Virus record (IMG/VR): IMGVR_UViG_3300009376_001132
Location: 50,769-114,768 of that record
Origin: a virus
DNA: 64,000 nucleotides
Direction: 5' to 3' (one strand)
The position numbers and the translations under genes are program-made. This document shows, in pieces, positions 14,474 through 21,680 of this stretch. Numbering within the stretch: position 1 is the stretch's first letter; every line of letters starts with the position of its first letter. The notes beneath the pieces are model-generated. The model had not been told where the DNA came from and ran no database searches. It saw only the letters and a list, made by a program, of their open reading frames with translations.

Positions 14474-14591
14474 TTTCTTCTTTTTCCTGCTCTTTAATCT
14501 TTTGCATAACCTTTTCGGTTATTGATTGAGAACGTGCATTTTCTCGCAATGCATCTCTTATTGTCTTCCAGAGCTTAGTTTTAGTAATCAT
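14460..14591 (-). CDS. Very small tagged protein
   Basis: 43 residues from the ATG at 14591, preceded by the ribosome site GGAGG. The longer in-frame reading to 14648 lacks a ribosome site and is rejected. MITKTKLWKTIRDALRENA resembles the second tag class; the tail is Lys/Glu-rich. It is the first gene of the tagged cluster and a repeated ACTATTTAT motif lies 23 nt upstream (14614-14622). Confidence 0.55.
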   Translation of the reverse strand: MITKTKLWKTIRDALRENARSQSITEKVMQKIKEQEKEESESK

Positions 14592-14613
14592 TTTAAAACC
14601 TCCGTAGGTATAG

Positions 14614-14622
14614 ATAAATAGT
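14614..14622 (-). promoter_or_regulatory. ACTATTTAT motif, possible late promoter element
   Basis: Minus strand reads AACTATTTATCTATACC upstream of the first tagged gene of the 10.3-14.6 kb cluster. The same nine bases occur before the tagged gene at 38859 and the scaffold-like gene at 41365. T4 late promoters are TATAAATA, so this may be a related late signal; not proven. Confidence 0.35.
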
Positions 14623-14631
14623 TTTGTTTTT

Positions 14632-15036
14632 TTATTGACCGCCATCAAAGAGAGCTTTTATTGGATGCAAGGCAAGAACCTTGTTGCCCTTGGTATAATA
14701 GCCGATGCTTTCGACCACATATTGCCGCTCACTTAGGCGGGGATAAAAATGAACCTTTACCTCGTAATGTGTCCTAGTCGATAGTTGGGTGTCGGGCAAG
14801 ATCTGCAAAGTTTGCAGACCAGAAGCTCGGTCTCTAAGTGTGTCGTAAGTAAGGTTGAGGGCAGTAAAGTGAGCGAGCCCGCTCGCCGCCGAAATTTTTG
14901 CTTGGTTGATACGCCGTGTATTGCCGGCAATCATCATTTCCATATTGACGGTAGAAAATAATAACATTGCACTCATACCAATGAACACAGACATAACAAG
15001 AACTATAATAAGAGTAACGCCTCTACGGCTCGACAT
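14632..15036 (-). CDS. PilX-like type IV minor pilin homologue
   Basis: 134 residues. MSSRRGVTLIIVLVMSVFIGMSAMLLFSTVNMEMMIAGN has the layout of PilX N-termini: short basic leader, Gly followed by a hydrophobic helix (prepilin peptidase cleavage after Gly6), then the M-x-x-N-x-x-x-x-x-x-A-x-x-x-A segment seen in PilX (IAGNTRRINQAKISAASGLAHF). The C-terminal domain is short. In bacteria PilX helps pilus assembly and function. A phage copy could alter host pili or act in the envelope; purpose unknown. It overlaps the next exported-protein gene by 14 nt. Confidence 0.6.
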   Translation of the reverse strand: MSSRRGVTLIIVLVMSVFIGMSAMLLFSTVNMEMMIAGNTRRINQAKISAASGLAHFTALNLTYDTLRDRASGLQTLQILPDTQLSTRTHYEVKVHFYPRLSERQYVVESIGYYTKGNKVLALHPIKALFDGGQ

Positions 15037-15370
15037 TCATCATCCTGTCTCGTCTAGGCGGAGAAGATACTCCATTAACGAGTTGGAAGCTTTCCTTGAG
15101 TTTTAAGTTGTCCTCAACCCACCGAGCGGTGCGGGCTTTACAGATGGTTGCCGGCACATGGCGAGCGAGACACTGCGCCTCCTTTGCCTTCACAACCTCA
15201 CAATAGCATCGCACTCGATTTTTTAATTCCAATTCAGGTGATAGACTTACGCCTTGAGGTAGAACTTGATTTGTTCCAGGCACCCATTTAGGGCATTGGA
15301 TTTGCTCAACTTTATAGGCTTGATTAAACATATTTGCAAATACTAGTAAAATCAATGACTTATATAACAT
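15023..15370 (-). CDS. Exported cysteine-containing protein
   Basis: 115 residues from the ATG at 15370, which overlaps the preceding stop (TAATG). MLYKSLILLVFANMFNQAYK is a signal peptide or anchor. The mature part has cysteines at CPKW, CYC, CLAR and CKAR, compatible with disulfides in the periplasm. Its pairing with a pilin-like gene suggests an envelope role, but no family is recognised. Confidence 0.6.
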   Translation of the reverse strand: MLYKSLILLVFANMFNQAYKVEQIQCPKWVPGTNQVLPQGVSLSPELELKNRVRCYCEVVKAKEAQCLARHVPATICKARTARWVEDNLKLKESFQLVNGVSSPPRRDRMMNVEP

Positions 15371-15675
15371 TACTCTTCTTTCTCTTCGTGCCAAAGAATT
15401 GTGAACATCTCTTCATCGGTAAAAACCGTCTCATTGATGTTCCCGCCATCGATAGGGATAGTGCTATCTCGGTGGAAGTTTTTTATTTTTACTTGTTTTT
15501 TGTCAAAAAGGATTGTGTACTCTCGGCATTGGTCAGAATAATCACCAATGCATTTATCAACATTTAATACAACACCCATCTTGCCGACAAGATCAGGATA
15601 GAATTCATTAACGTTACTTGATATTCTAACCAAGTGCCCCAAAGTTACGGGACCCTTATCTTCAATCAGGTTCAT
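15370..15675 (-). CDS. GDLV-type SH3-like protein
   Basis: 101 residues with TLGHLVRISSNVNEFYPDLVGKMGVVLNVD, matching the family core (G-x-L-V, then G-x-x-G-V-V-L), followed by an aromatic strand EYTILFDKKQVKIKNF and an acidic tail. It opens a run of related genes between 15.4 and 17.0 kb. Confidence 0.7.
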   Translation of the reverse strand: MNLIEDKGPVTLGHLVRISSNVNEFYPDLVGKMGVVLNVDKCIGDYSDQCREYTILFDKKQVKIKNFHRDSTIPIDGGNINETVFTDEEMFTILWHEEKEE

Positions 15676-15802
15676 CTAGCTTCTCTTTTCTCTTCTCATT
15701 TGCGGGCACCCCAAAGAACGCCGAAGCGACAATGGCAGCACACCCAAATGATAACACGCACACAAGTAAAACGTTAACTAGAATTTCAGCAAATAACAAC
15801 AT
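15662..15802 (-). CDS. Small single-pass membrane protein
   Basis: 46 residues, MLLFAEILVNVLLVCVLSFGCAAIVASAFF then a charged tail NEKRKEKLDEPD. One transmembrane helix. It overlaps the start of the 15675 gene by 14 nt, as real genes in this genome often do. Function unknown. Confidence 0.55.
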   Translation of the reverse strand: MLLFAEILVNVLLVCVLSFGCAAIVASAFFGVPANEKRKEKLDEPD

Positions 15803-15822
15803 AAGTCCTTCCAAATTTTTTT

Positions 15823-16068
15823 CTAGAAATTTTTATCACCATTAGCTTTGGAAACTAACAAGAACTGATCATAGCTCCAAAGGTGTTCCTCGCCAGTAGA
15901 GCAGACAACGCCATAAAAGAATCGGGGACTAGTTGGCAACTCGTTCGTGACCAGTACTAAGCCGGCAGTAGCAGGCAGATCACGGAAGACTTCCGAACCC
16001 TTCCTAACCCGAACAAGATCGCCAACCTTAAAGTCTCTGCTCAAAGTATATCCCTTCTTGGCTGGCAA
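15823..16068 (-). CDS. GDLV-type SH3-like protein
   Basis: 81 residues containing FKVGDLVRVRKGSEVFRDLPATAGLVLV and a closing aromatic strand FFYGVVCSTGEEHLWSYDQFLLV. This is one of the cleanest examples of the family: a K-V-G-D-L-V turn, a G-L-V-L-V strand about 20 residues later and a final W/Y-rich strand, as in a small SH3-like barrel of about 60 residues. Confidence 0.75.
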   Translation of the reverse strand: MPAKKGYTLSRDFKVGDLVRVRKGSEVFRDLPATAGLVLVTNELPTSPRFFYGVVCSTGEEHLWSYDQFLLVSKANGDKNF

Positions 16069-16103
16069 AGCACGCCCTTACGGCGAAAGAGTATGCCAAT
16101 ATA

Positions 16104-16328
16104 TTAATCATTCGAAACCTTCCGAACCTGATGGCTAAAAAACCATAAGGGTTTATCGGGATTGCTGGGGAACTGCACTCGAAGCTGAGGAACACTGCCT
16201 TGCTCGGCTAGAACCTCAACAACGAGACCGATCTCCTGCTTGCGGTCACTTGCACGAGGATGCTGGAAAGATCCCCCATGCCTACGGCGCTGGACAATAT
16301 CCCCAACCTTCACCGAACGGTTCCCCAT
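16104..16328 (-). CDS. GDLV-type SH3-like protein
   Basis: 74 residues, SVKVGDIVQRRRHGGSFQHPRASDRKQEIGLVVEVLAEQGSVPQLRVQF ending KPLWFFSHQVRKV. Same barrel pattern with a longer basic first loop, which could contact nucleic acid (inference). Confidence 0.75.
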   Translation of the reverse strand: MGNRSVKVGDIVQRRRHGGSFQHPRASDRKQEIGLVVEVLAEQGSVPQLRVQFPSNPDKPLWFFSHQVRKVSND

Positions 16329-16362
16329 GCGCCGCTTAAATGTTTTCCCGCAATTTCACTGC

Positions 16363-16557
16363 TCATGCCTTTATTAGTCCTTCTTGGATCATATCGTAAG
16401 CTGTGCGCCCATAGTGCCCTTGTAAGTTCCATGCAAGCCCGCTGTCAACTAGCTCTTGGAAGAGTTTAATGGTTTGCTTCTTGTCCAACTCTCCTTGCTC
16501 GTATTTCATGATGCTAGTATATAGCTCTGTGTTGTTAGTTGAGTTTGTGTTTGTCAT
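16363..16557 (-). CDS. Conserved small phage protein
   Basis: 64 residues from the ATG at 16557; a GTG four codons earlier is too close to the AAGGAG ribosome site. The segment [31 protein letters not shown] resembles a small helical family common in tailed phages, of unknown function. It overlaps the preceding SH3-like gene by 23 nt. Confidence 0.7.
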   Translation of the reverse strand: MTNTNSTNNTELYTSIMKYEQGELDKKQTIKLFQELVDSGLAWNLQGHYGRTAYDMIQEGLIKA

Positions 16558-16738
16558 TTTTATCTTCACTCCTTTTTATGACAAGTTTAGTAATGCAGGC
16601 ATCTGGCACCCAATAAGCTTTCCCCATGAACAAAACTCTATGCCTGCCATGGTAGCCCATTTCTGCTAGCAGCCCAATGCCGCCAATCTCTCCTCCTACT
16701 CTTCCATAGGAAAACTCTACTAAGTCTCCAACTTTCAT
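16535..16738 (-). CDS. GDLV-type SH3-like protein
   Basis: 67 residues beginning [49 protein letters not shown], a minimal one-domain family member with a charged tail. Its start overlaps the previous stop by 4 nt. Confidence 0.78.
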   Translation of the reverse strand: MKVGDLVEFSYGRVGGEIGGIGLLAEMGYHGRHRVLFMGKAYWVPDACITKLVIKRSEDKNDKHKLN

Positions 16739-16959
16739 TTTTTTCTTTCTTCCCTTGGTATTAGGTTGAGTTCTGTTTCTTTTAAGATTTGATTGCCGCT
16801 GGCAGCTATGTTAACTTCATAATAAGAGCAGCCATGTTCTAGAACGTCTGGATCTCCTGTTAGAGCTTTCCCGAGGTATTGGACAATGATGCCAACAGAT
16901 CCTCTTAGAGATATAATAGATGCATTCTTTTTTACTTCTACCAAATCTCCAGCCTTCAC
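16735..16959 (-). CDS. GDLV-type SH3-like protein, GTG start
   Basis: 74 residues from GTG at 16959: KAGDLVEVKKNASIISLRGSVGIIVQYLG and a later strand SYYEVNIAASGNQILKETELNLI. The GTG overlaps the stop of the preceding gene as TAGTG, which fixes the start; an in-frame extension to 17025 would overlap the 59-residue upstream gene for 66 nt. Confidence 0.72.
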   Translation of the reverse strand: MKAGDLVEVKKNASIISLRGSVGIIVQYLGKALTGDPDVLEHGCSYYEVNIAASGNQILKETELNLIPREERKK

Positions 16960-17138
16960 TAGGCATTCCCCAAGGACTGCCACCAAACTGGGAGAGGATA
17001 GGTACCGTGTGTTACCGGATCCCAAAAGGTGTCCTCTTCTAGAAGAACATCATAAGCAGCCAGAATGAGTGGAGGTAATGATCCCCAACTTTGGTCTGTC
17101 TCATTGATACGATTGATGAGGATTTTATTATTTTCCAT
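16959..17138 (-). CDS. Hypothetical 59-residue protein
   Basis: ATG at 17138 to TAG at 16959, beginning MENNKILINRINETDQSWGSLPP, then a Leu/Ala-rich helix and ending PVWWQSLGNA. Its stop codon is shared with the next gene's GTG start. Preceded by a 120-nt leader from the promoter at 17265. No family recognised. Confidence 0.6.
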   Translation of the reverse strand: MENNKILINRINETDQSWGSLPPLILAAYDVLLEEDTFWDPVTHGTYPLPVWWQSLGNA

Positions 17139-17264
17139 TTTCTATCCTTCGTTTTTAATTCTGGAAAAATTTCGGTGTGTGTCACGAATGTACTTAGCGC
17201 AGGCAGACCGCACCCAGGGGGTAGGGACATAGATTAGGGGGCAGGCAAGGGCTGGCATACCACT

Positions 17265-17293
17265 AGTATACTATAGCTAGCATGTGCTGTCAA
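17265..17293 (-). promoter_or_regulatory. Sigma-70-type promoter, 17-bp spacer
   Basis: Minus strand TTGACA, 17 bases, TATACT. It follows the VWA gene and reads into the 17138-15370 run of small genes after a 120-nt untranslated leader. Confidence 0.75.
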
Positions 17294-17369
17294 GTATTAA
17301 AAGCAGGGTGCTGGCTGTAGTTGTGACTCTCTCCTATTGTTTTAATACTTTTAATTGCTTCCCGCAAAA

Positions 17370-18590
17370 TCAATCGATCTGGATTACCTTCTCGTTGGTC
17401 TTGAAGTAGGGACGGCTGGCACCACGCTCATCCGTCATCCACATCCGTTGAGCCTTGCAGGCTTTGGGCTTGGGAGCTTCCATGTCCGTCAGAATAATGA
17501 CACCATCAAAGCTGTTAGCGTTGACGTAATCGGTGGGAGCGTTGAAGCAGGTTCCCCCGCAGAGCACACGCTCGGCTGGCTTGCTCTGACCTTTCTTCCA
17601 AACGTAGACCTTGCTCTCGTCAACATCCGTATCGAAGGGCACCACCGTGAACTCTGCCAGCTTGGCTAGCTTGTTGAGTTCTCCGAAGAACTGTGACAGC
17701 ATGTCATCGCTGACAGAGCCGGACTGGTCAATGGCGATGGCAATCTTTGCCTGCCGCTGGGTCTTCTTGCCTGGGTGAATGTAGGCATACCGCTTGTTGA
17801 TCCGCTTGACGCTGGACCTGCGGCTGGCACGCTGGGAGGTCTTGATGAAGTACCTCAGTACCTTCTTCCAGTCTACCTTGGTCTCCAGTCGTTTTAAGAT
17901 TTCTTGTTTTACTTCCCCGCTCATTGAGCCCCAGCCTTTGGCAGACTGGCTAGCCTCTTGGGCAGCATCCTTCATGGCTTGCTTGAGGCGTTCCTTTGCC
18001 ATCTGATTGGCTGCCTGCTGGGCAGGGCTGTCAGCGTTGTCATCCCAACCGGAGTGATCATCAAAGCTGCCAGGGTTGCCAGCACTAGGCTGACCCTCGC
18101 CACCGGACTCACCGCTAGCATCGCCCTCACCGCTCTCAGAGCTATCACCTTCGCCCTCACCCTCTTCACTCTTGGGCAGGTTGGCAAGGTACCACTCAGC
18201 GGTCTTGTGTAGTGGAAGATCTTCGAAGGGACCGACACCAGGCATACATGCCATCTCGGGCAGTTCACCTTGGAGGTGGCTGTTGATAGCCAGGTCAGCA
18301 GCAATGTTCCAAGCCTTGTGAGGAACTCCCTCTGGCTTACGGCTGGTGACATGCTCGAAGATCAAGTGGTAGAACTCATGCTTGAGAACACCACGAACCT
18401 GCTCTTCAGGCAGGCTGGCAAAGAAGTCAGGGTTGTAGATCATCTCAAACTGAGCAGAGTCGGGATCAACCCGAACACCAGCAGTTGGGATGCCATAGTC
18501 GGCACGCTTCTCAATCTTGCGGCTGAGTGCAGCAAAGAACGGCTCATCCATGAGCAGTCGGTAAGCGTGCAGTTTAAGGTCAAAGCTCAT
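17370..18590 (-). CDS. VWA-like domain protein with HEFYH motif, MoxR partner
   Basis: 406 residues. The N-terminal part has KHEFYHLIFEHV near residue 68, the metallopeptidase-like N-terminus common in this VWA family, followed by a disordered Gly/Ser/Glu-rich linker (about residues 145-200). The C-terminal VWA-like domain has IAIAIDQSGSVSDDML (MIDAS DxSxS), CGGTCFNAP and VIILTDMEAP. Such proteins pair with MoxR AAA ATPases, as here with the gene at 18709. The pair is thought to act as a metal- or cofactor-handling chaperone in bacteria; the phage substrate is unknown. Confidence 0.85.
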   Translation of the reverse strand: MSFDLKLHAYRLLMDEPFFAALSRKIEKRADYGIPTAGVRVDPDSAQFEMIYNPDFFASLPEEQVRGVLKHEFYHLIFEHVTSRKPEGVPHKAWNIAADLAINSHLQGELPEMACMPGVGPFEDLPLHKTAEWYLANLPKSEEGEGEGDSSESGEGDASGESGGEGQPSAGNPGSFDDHSGWDDNADSPAQQAANQMAKERLKQAMKDAAQEASQSAKGWGSMSGEVKQEILKRLETKVDWKKVLRYFIKTSQRASRRSSVKRINKRYAYIHPGKKTQRQAKIAIAIDQSGSVSDDMLSQFFGELNKLAKLAEFTVVPFDTDVDESKVYVWKKGQSKPAERVLCGGTCFNAPTDYVNANSFDGVIILTDMEAPKPKACKAQRMWMTDERGASRPYFKTNEKVIQID

Positions 18591-18611
18591 GCTGTCCCTC
18601 TCTCCACTAGT

Positions 18612-18639
18612 ATAATAGCATTGATCCAGTGTTTGTCAA
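18612..18639 (-). promoter_or_regulatory. Sigma-70-type promoter, 16-bp spacer
   Basis: Minus strand TTGACA, 16 bases, TATTAT with extended -10 TG, 22 nt before the ATG of the VWA gene. Confidence 0.8.
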
Positions 18640-18654
18640 CTTTTTATTGCTGCC

Positions 18655-18686
18655 CTCAAAACAGAAAGCCCAGCTTGCGCCGGGCT
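18655..18686 (-). terminator. Rho-independent terminator after the MoxR gene
   Basis: Minus strand stem AGCCC/GGGCT (18667-18686) with a ten-base loop, followed by TTCTGTTTT. It ends the MoxR transcript just before the VWA gene's own promoter. Confidence 0.65.
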
Positions 18687-18708
18687 CCTGACCTGGGATG
18701 AGAGAGAG

Positions 18709-19749
18709 TTAGGCTCCCAGGATTTTGGAGAGGTGGGCACCGACAGCACCTTCGTTGGCACCGTGGAACTTCACCACATTGTCTTGGACACCGGCTTGGG
18801 AGATCACTCCCCAAAGCTTCATGGCAGCCTCGCTGGGCAGCGTCACGAAGTAGTTGGCAAGGTTCTCAAGGTGACCCTCGCTGAGTTCAGCCTTGAGGAT
18901 TTCTTCAGCCTCGACCTTTTCGATCAAGGCGCAGTGTTCATTCAGGGAGAAAGCAGCCAGGGCTTCCACCCGCTCACCTTCGAGCAGTTGCTCAACCGTG
19001 ACAACCCGCTCGTAGTTCTTAGCGTAGTCGTTGAGAGCGACAGCAGCTTCGAAGCCGACGAAGCTCTGAGCCAGGTTAAACATTGCAGGGCTGGCTTCCA
19101 AAGCGTCTGCCTGCTTCAGCACCTTGTCAAGGCGATCCCAAGACCGACGGCTGGGATACCGCTTGTTCGGCTCAATGTCACCGTTGTGCTCAAGGTGGGC
19201 ACGGTTTTGGTTGATGAAGTCCCAAATGAGACCGTCAACATTGTTCTTAGCCCATGCGAGCCAATCTTCTACCGTGGGCTCAATGTCCCAAACAGACCAG
19301 CGGTCAAGTTCCGCAGGATCCATCTCATTCACTTGGTAGTTCTCGCCGTGTTCCCCGCCGTTGACGGCAGCGAAGATCAGCGTATCGTCGTGAAGGTTGT
19401 GACCGTTGAGCTTCCGGCTGTCCGTCAACTCAAAGATTCCTTGGCGAACTTCCAAGGTAGCACGGTCAACCTCATCGAGGAACAAGACCACCGGCTCTTC
19501 ACAAGCCTGCTTAAACCAATCAGGAGGATTGAAGGCGGTGCGATTGCCTTCGATGCTAGGCAGACCAACCAAGTCACCCTCGGTCATCTGGCTGGCACGA
19601 CGCTCAACAACAGGCAAGCCGGCAGCGGCAGCCAACTGATAAACAACTTGGCTCTTACCAATACCGTGGCGACCACGGAGAAGAACCGGCAATCGAGCAG
19701 CACTCACGCTGGGTGCTAGGCTCACAAAAGTCTTGAAGTCTACAGACAT
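18709..19749 (-). CDS. MoxR-type AAA+ ATPase
   Basis: 346 residues. Walker A RGRHGIGKSQV near residue 26, Walker B VVLFLDEVDRA near residue 90, sensor 1 IFAAVNGG, and PAELDRWSVWDIEPT typical of the MoxR group. It would remodel substrates presented by the VWA partner downstream. It has its own promoter and terminator, so the two genes are separately transcribed though adjacent. The C-terminal 130 residues are helical and less conserved. Confidence 0.88.
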   Translation of the reverse strand: MSVDFKTFVSLAPSVSAARLPVLLRGRHGIGKSQVVYQLAAAAGLPVVERRASQMTEGDLVGLPSIEGNRTAFNPPDWFKQACEEPVVLFLDEVDRATLEVRQGIFELTDSRKLNGHNLHDDTLIFAAVNGGEHGENYQVNEMDPAELDRWSVWDIEPTVEDWLAWAKNNVDGLIWDFINQNRAHLEHNGDIEPNKRYPSRRSWDRLDKVLKQADALEASPAMFNLAQSFVGFEAAVALNDYAKNYERVVTVEQLLEGERVEALAAFSLNEHCALIEKVEAEEILKAELSEGHLENLANYFVTLPSEAAMKLWGVISQAGVQDNVVKFHGANEGAVGAHLSKILGA

Positions 19750-19773
19750 TTAGTGTCTCCCTCTCTCATAAGT

Positions 19774-19801
19774 ATATTAGCATGGATACACAGTCTGTCA
19801 A
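19774..19801 (-). promoter_or_regulatory. Sigma-70-type promoter, 16-bp spacer
   Basis: Minus strand TTGACA, 16 bases, TAATAT with extended -10 TG, in front of the MoxR gene at 19749. Confidence 0.8.
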
Positions 19802-19860
19802 CTTTTTATGTGCTTTTTTCTCACTTTTCTTTGCCCTTGACTGCTATCGATTATACATGT

Positions 19861-19910
19861 ATTAGGCACATTCAGACAAACGCTGACAAAAGCAGACAAT
19901 GGCTGGCAAT
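19861..19910. repeat. Five tandem 10-bp repeats with a GACAA core
   Basis: In the gene-poor stretch 19802-20043, GACAA occurs at 19875, 19885 and 19895, with GGCAA at 19905 and a weaker GGCAC at 19865: exact 10-bp spacing, one helical turn. The unit is roughly [AC]GC-x-GACAA-[AT]. It lies upstream of the MoxR promoter. A possible TATAAT box on the minus strand lies just below (about 19850). The rest of the 240-base gap shows no gene. Confidence 0.55.
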
Positions 19911-20043
19911 AGCATAATCCCTTGATAACGCTTTATTTTCTGTATCTAATGGCTGCGTTAGATTGTAAAAACAATCACTTATAAATAATACAACTTTTGC
20001 AGTCATTATCCAGCATTTGTTGAACAAAAGGCTGAACAGTTAT

Positions 20044-20190
20044 CTAAAAGAACAAGAAGTAGCCAACAGCGCAGCCAATAGTTACACCAGCAGCAACCAT
20101 AACGAGCACCTCTAGCAATACCATGTTGCTACGCTTACCTATGTTGTTCTTTACTCTATCTACTACTCTTTTGAGACTGTCTTTACTCAT
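20044..20190 (-). CDS. Small membrane protein
   Basis: 48 residues, MSKDSLKRVVDRVKNNIGKRSN then a transmembrane helix MVLLEVLVMVAAGVTIGCAV and a short FLFF end. The start overlaps the stop of the upstream small membrane gene by 8 nt. It is the last gene of the block 20931-20044. Confidence 0.6.
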   Translation of the reverse strand: MSKDSLKRVVDRVKNNIGKRSNMVLLEVLVMVAAGVTIGCAVGYFLFF

Positions 20191-20311
20191 CCCTATTCTC
20201 CCTGTTGTGTTTCTCTATAGCTTCCATAACAAAGTTAACAAAGCTGTGTATTGCTCTGCCTGTAAGGAATCCTGCTGTTATTACTACTAGTCCTATTAGA
20301 AGTGATTGCAT
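20183..20311 (-). CDS. Small membrane protein
   Basis: 42 residues, MQSLLIGLVVITAGFLTGRAI (transmembrane) followed by an amphipathic charged helix ending EKHNRENRDE. Overlapping arrangement with its neighbour suggests coupled translation. Function unknown; small phage membrane proteins may be holins or exclusion factors. Confidence 0.58.
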   Translation of the reverse strand: MQSLLIGLVVITAGFLTGRAIHSFVNFVMEAIEKHNRENRDE

Positions 20312-20312
20312 T

Positions 20313-20534
20313 TTATTTTTGTGTGCCTTTCTTGTTGTAGCGGGCGGCCTCTTGCTCTCCTTTGCGGAGGATTTCCGATACAGTTGGTCCGCTAGAAATC
20401 CGGGTTAATTTGTGTCCACATATTGGGCAGTGGTGCGGACCTTCTTCGAAAACGAACTCGAATACACACTTGTCTTTAAGACCGTTGTTGACTTCTTCGC
20501 CATGCTCGCAGCGATATAGGAACTCGAACTTCAC
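20313..20534 (-). CDS. Zinc-ribbon-like small protein, GTG start
   Basis: 73 residues from GTG at 20534, 2 nt after the upstream stop, with AGGA upstream; the longer reading would overlap the lipoprotein gene extensively. The sequence has a CEHG pair and HHCPICGHKL, a CxxC zinc ribbon, and a charged C-terminal helix. It resembles phage copies of FmdB-like regulatory zinc ribbons. DNA or protein contact is inferred. Confidence 0.65.
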   Translation of the reverse strand: MKFEFLYRCEHGEEVNNGLKDKCVFEFVFEEGPHHCPICGHKLTRISSGPTVSEILRKGEQEAARYNKKGTQK

Positions 20535-20538
20535 CGCT

Positions 20539-20931
20539 TTAGAATTCCTCGCAAGTTGGTTGCAGCGGGTCGCAGTCAAGTGGTGATAGCCAACCATTCT
20601 CAGAGGGGTTTCTGATGATGTAATGGCGAACCTTGTGGTAACCCTCATTCAGGTCAGAAACTGACAGTAGTTGCTCTTCTGTCTGTACTCCGAAAACAAA
20701 CTTGCAAACGTTGACACCACGCTGGGCTATCTCTTTAATCTTCTTATCATCTACTGTGTCCCCTCGATGCAGGAACAAGGCAACCTTGCAATAGCGGGTG
20801 AACTTCTCCATCTCTTTATTGTGAAGGCTCAGTCGCTGACAGCATTCGTGGGATGTATAGTGTTTGACTGGGGCAATCTTACAGCCTCCGACTGCTGTGA
20901 GAAATAGGGAGGTCAGAATAATATATTTCAT
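20539..20931 (-). CDS. Lipoprotein, hypothetical
   Basis: 130 residues. MKYIILTSLFLTAVGGCKI is a lipoprotein signal peptide, with a lipobox ending in Cys17. The mature part holds several cysteines (ECCQRL, RYCKVAL, NVCKF, LDCDPLQPTCEEF), suggesting disulfides in the periplasm. Phage lipoproteins commonly act in lysis (o-spanin) or superinfection exclusion, but no family is recognised. Followed at +4 by a zinc-ribbon gene. Confidence 0.7.
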   Translation of the reverse strand: MKYIILTSLFLTAVGGCKIAPVKHYTSHECCQRLSLHNKEMEKFTRYCKVALFLHRGDTVDDKKIKEIAQRGVNVCKFVFGVQTEEQLLSVSDLNEGYHKVRHYIIRNPSENGWLSPLDCDPLQPTCEEF

Positions 20932-21230
20932 TGTTTCTTCCTTGGGATGCCTGCCATATCTAATAGCATATCAAGTTCCCATTCGTTTAGCTTATCCAGT
21001 TGTGATTTGTATTTATCTTTTTTACAGGGTGCCGGCGATTTCTCACGCTTGAACTCTAGTTTCGGAACCCACCCCATATAATACATCACCGAACGAAGAA
21101 CACGAGGATCTTGCCTCTTCAACATTTGTACGATTTGGTGTGCTTTTGCTCTGACCCGGCGTGGGGTCATTTTGCGTTCTACACTGTAGTTTGGTGCTGC
21201 AATCAGCCCCGCTAAAAGCATACTAATCAC
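20928..21230 (-). CDS. Exported or anchored hypothetical protein
   Basis: 100 residues from GTG at 21230, which has a GAGG site upstream; the alternative ATG at 21221 is three codons in. ISMLLAGLIAAPNYS looks like a short signal peptide, the rest is basic and helical (RRVRAKAHQIVQMLKRQDPRVLRSVMYYMGW). Overlaps the lipoprotein gene by 4 nt, so the two may work together in the envelope. Confidence 0.6.
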   Translation of the reverse strand: MISMLLAGLIAAPNYSVERKMTPRRVRAKAHQIVQMLKRQDPRVLRSVMYYMGWVPKLEFKREKSPAPCKKDKYKSQLDKLNEWELDMLLDMAGIPRKKQ

Positions 21231-21350
21231 GTTTGATCCTCACCTTAGAGAGCACGAGGATGCCCTTGTTTTGGAACCACTGCCCAAGGAGCATCCCCCT
21301 GCTTTGAAACAGCCTAGCAAAGAAAAATAATACTCTTGCAGCCAGAAGTT

Positions 21351-21680
21351 TCAATCTTCTTGATCCACGCCTGATAAGCGAAAGGTAATCTCGGTATCAC
21401 CGTAGTCTTCGATCATGTTTTCTGCGTCGTCGAAAGGGCCAACAATCGACATAACGTCTTCGCTGGAATTGTCCAGGCTCCCCTTTACACGAGTCTCGTA
21501 CATCTTATCGTACAGCGTCTCTAGAGCATCCTGAGTGCCTCTGCGATCTCCCATGAAATCAGCTTCAGCAACAGCTTGCATCTCCAGTTCTAACTCTGGA
21601 AACTCTTTACTGTCTAAAACAAATTCAGGAAACTTCCTTGCTACTTCTACCACCTCTATTCCATACAGCTTTAATTTCAT
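21351..21680 (-). CDS. Acidic hypothetical protein
   Basis: 109 residues, strongly acidic (EFPELELEMQAVAEADF, DNSSEDV, FDDAENMIEDYGDTEI). It overlaps the upstream 170-residue gene by 4 nt. No family recognised. Acidic small proteins of phages often mimic DNA, but nothing specific shows that here. Confidence 0.65.
   Translation of the reverse strand: MKLKLYGIEVVEVARKFPEFVLDSKEFPELELEMQAVAEADFMGDRRGTQDALETLYDKMYETRVKGSLDNSSEDVMSIVGPFDDAENMIEDYGDTEITFRLSGVDQED

Noticed and set aside
17039-17230. 63-codon minus-strand ORF starting MSLPPGCGL
   Set aside because: It overlaps the better-supported 59-residue gene at 16959-17138 in another frame, which has a ribosome site and shares a TAGTG junction with the next gene.
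18733-19719. 328-codon plus-strand ORF over the MoxR gene
   Set aside because: Antisense to all the Walker and sensor motifs of a complete AAA+ gene; no start signal.
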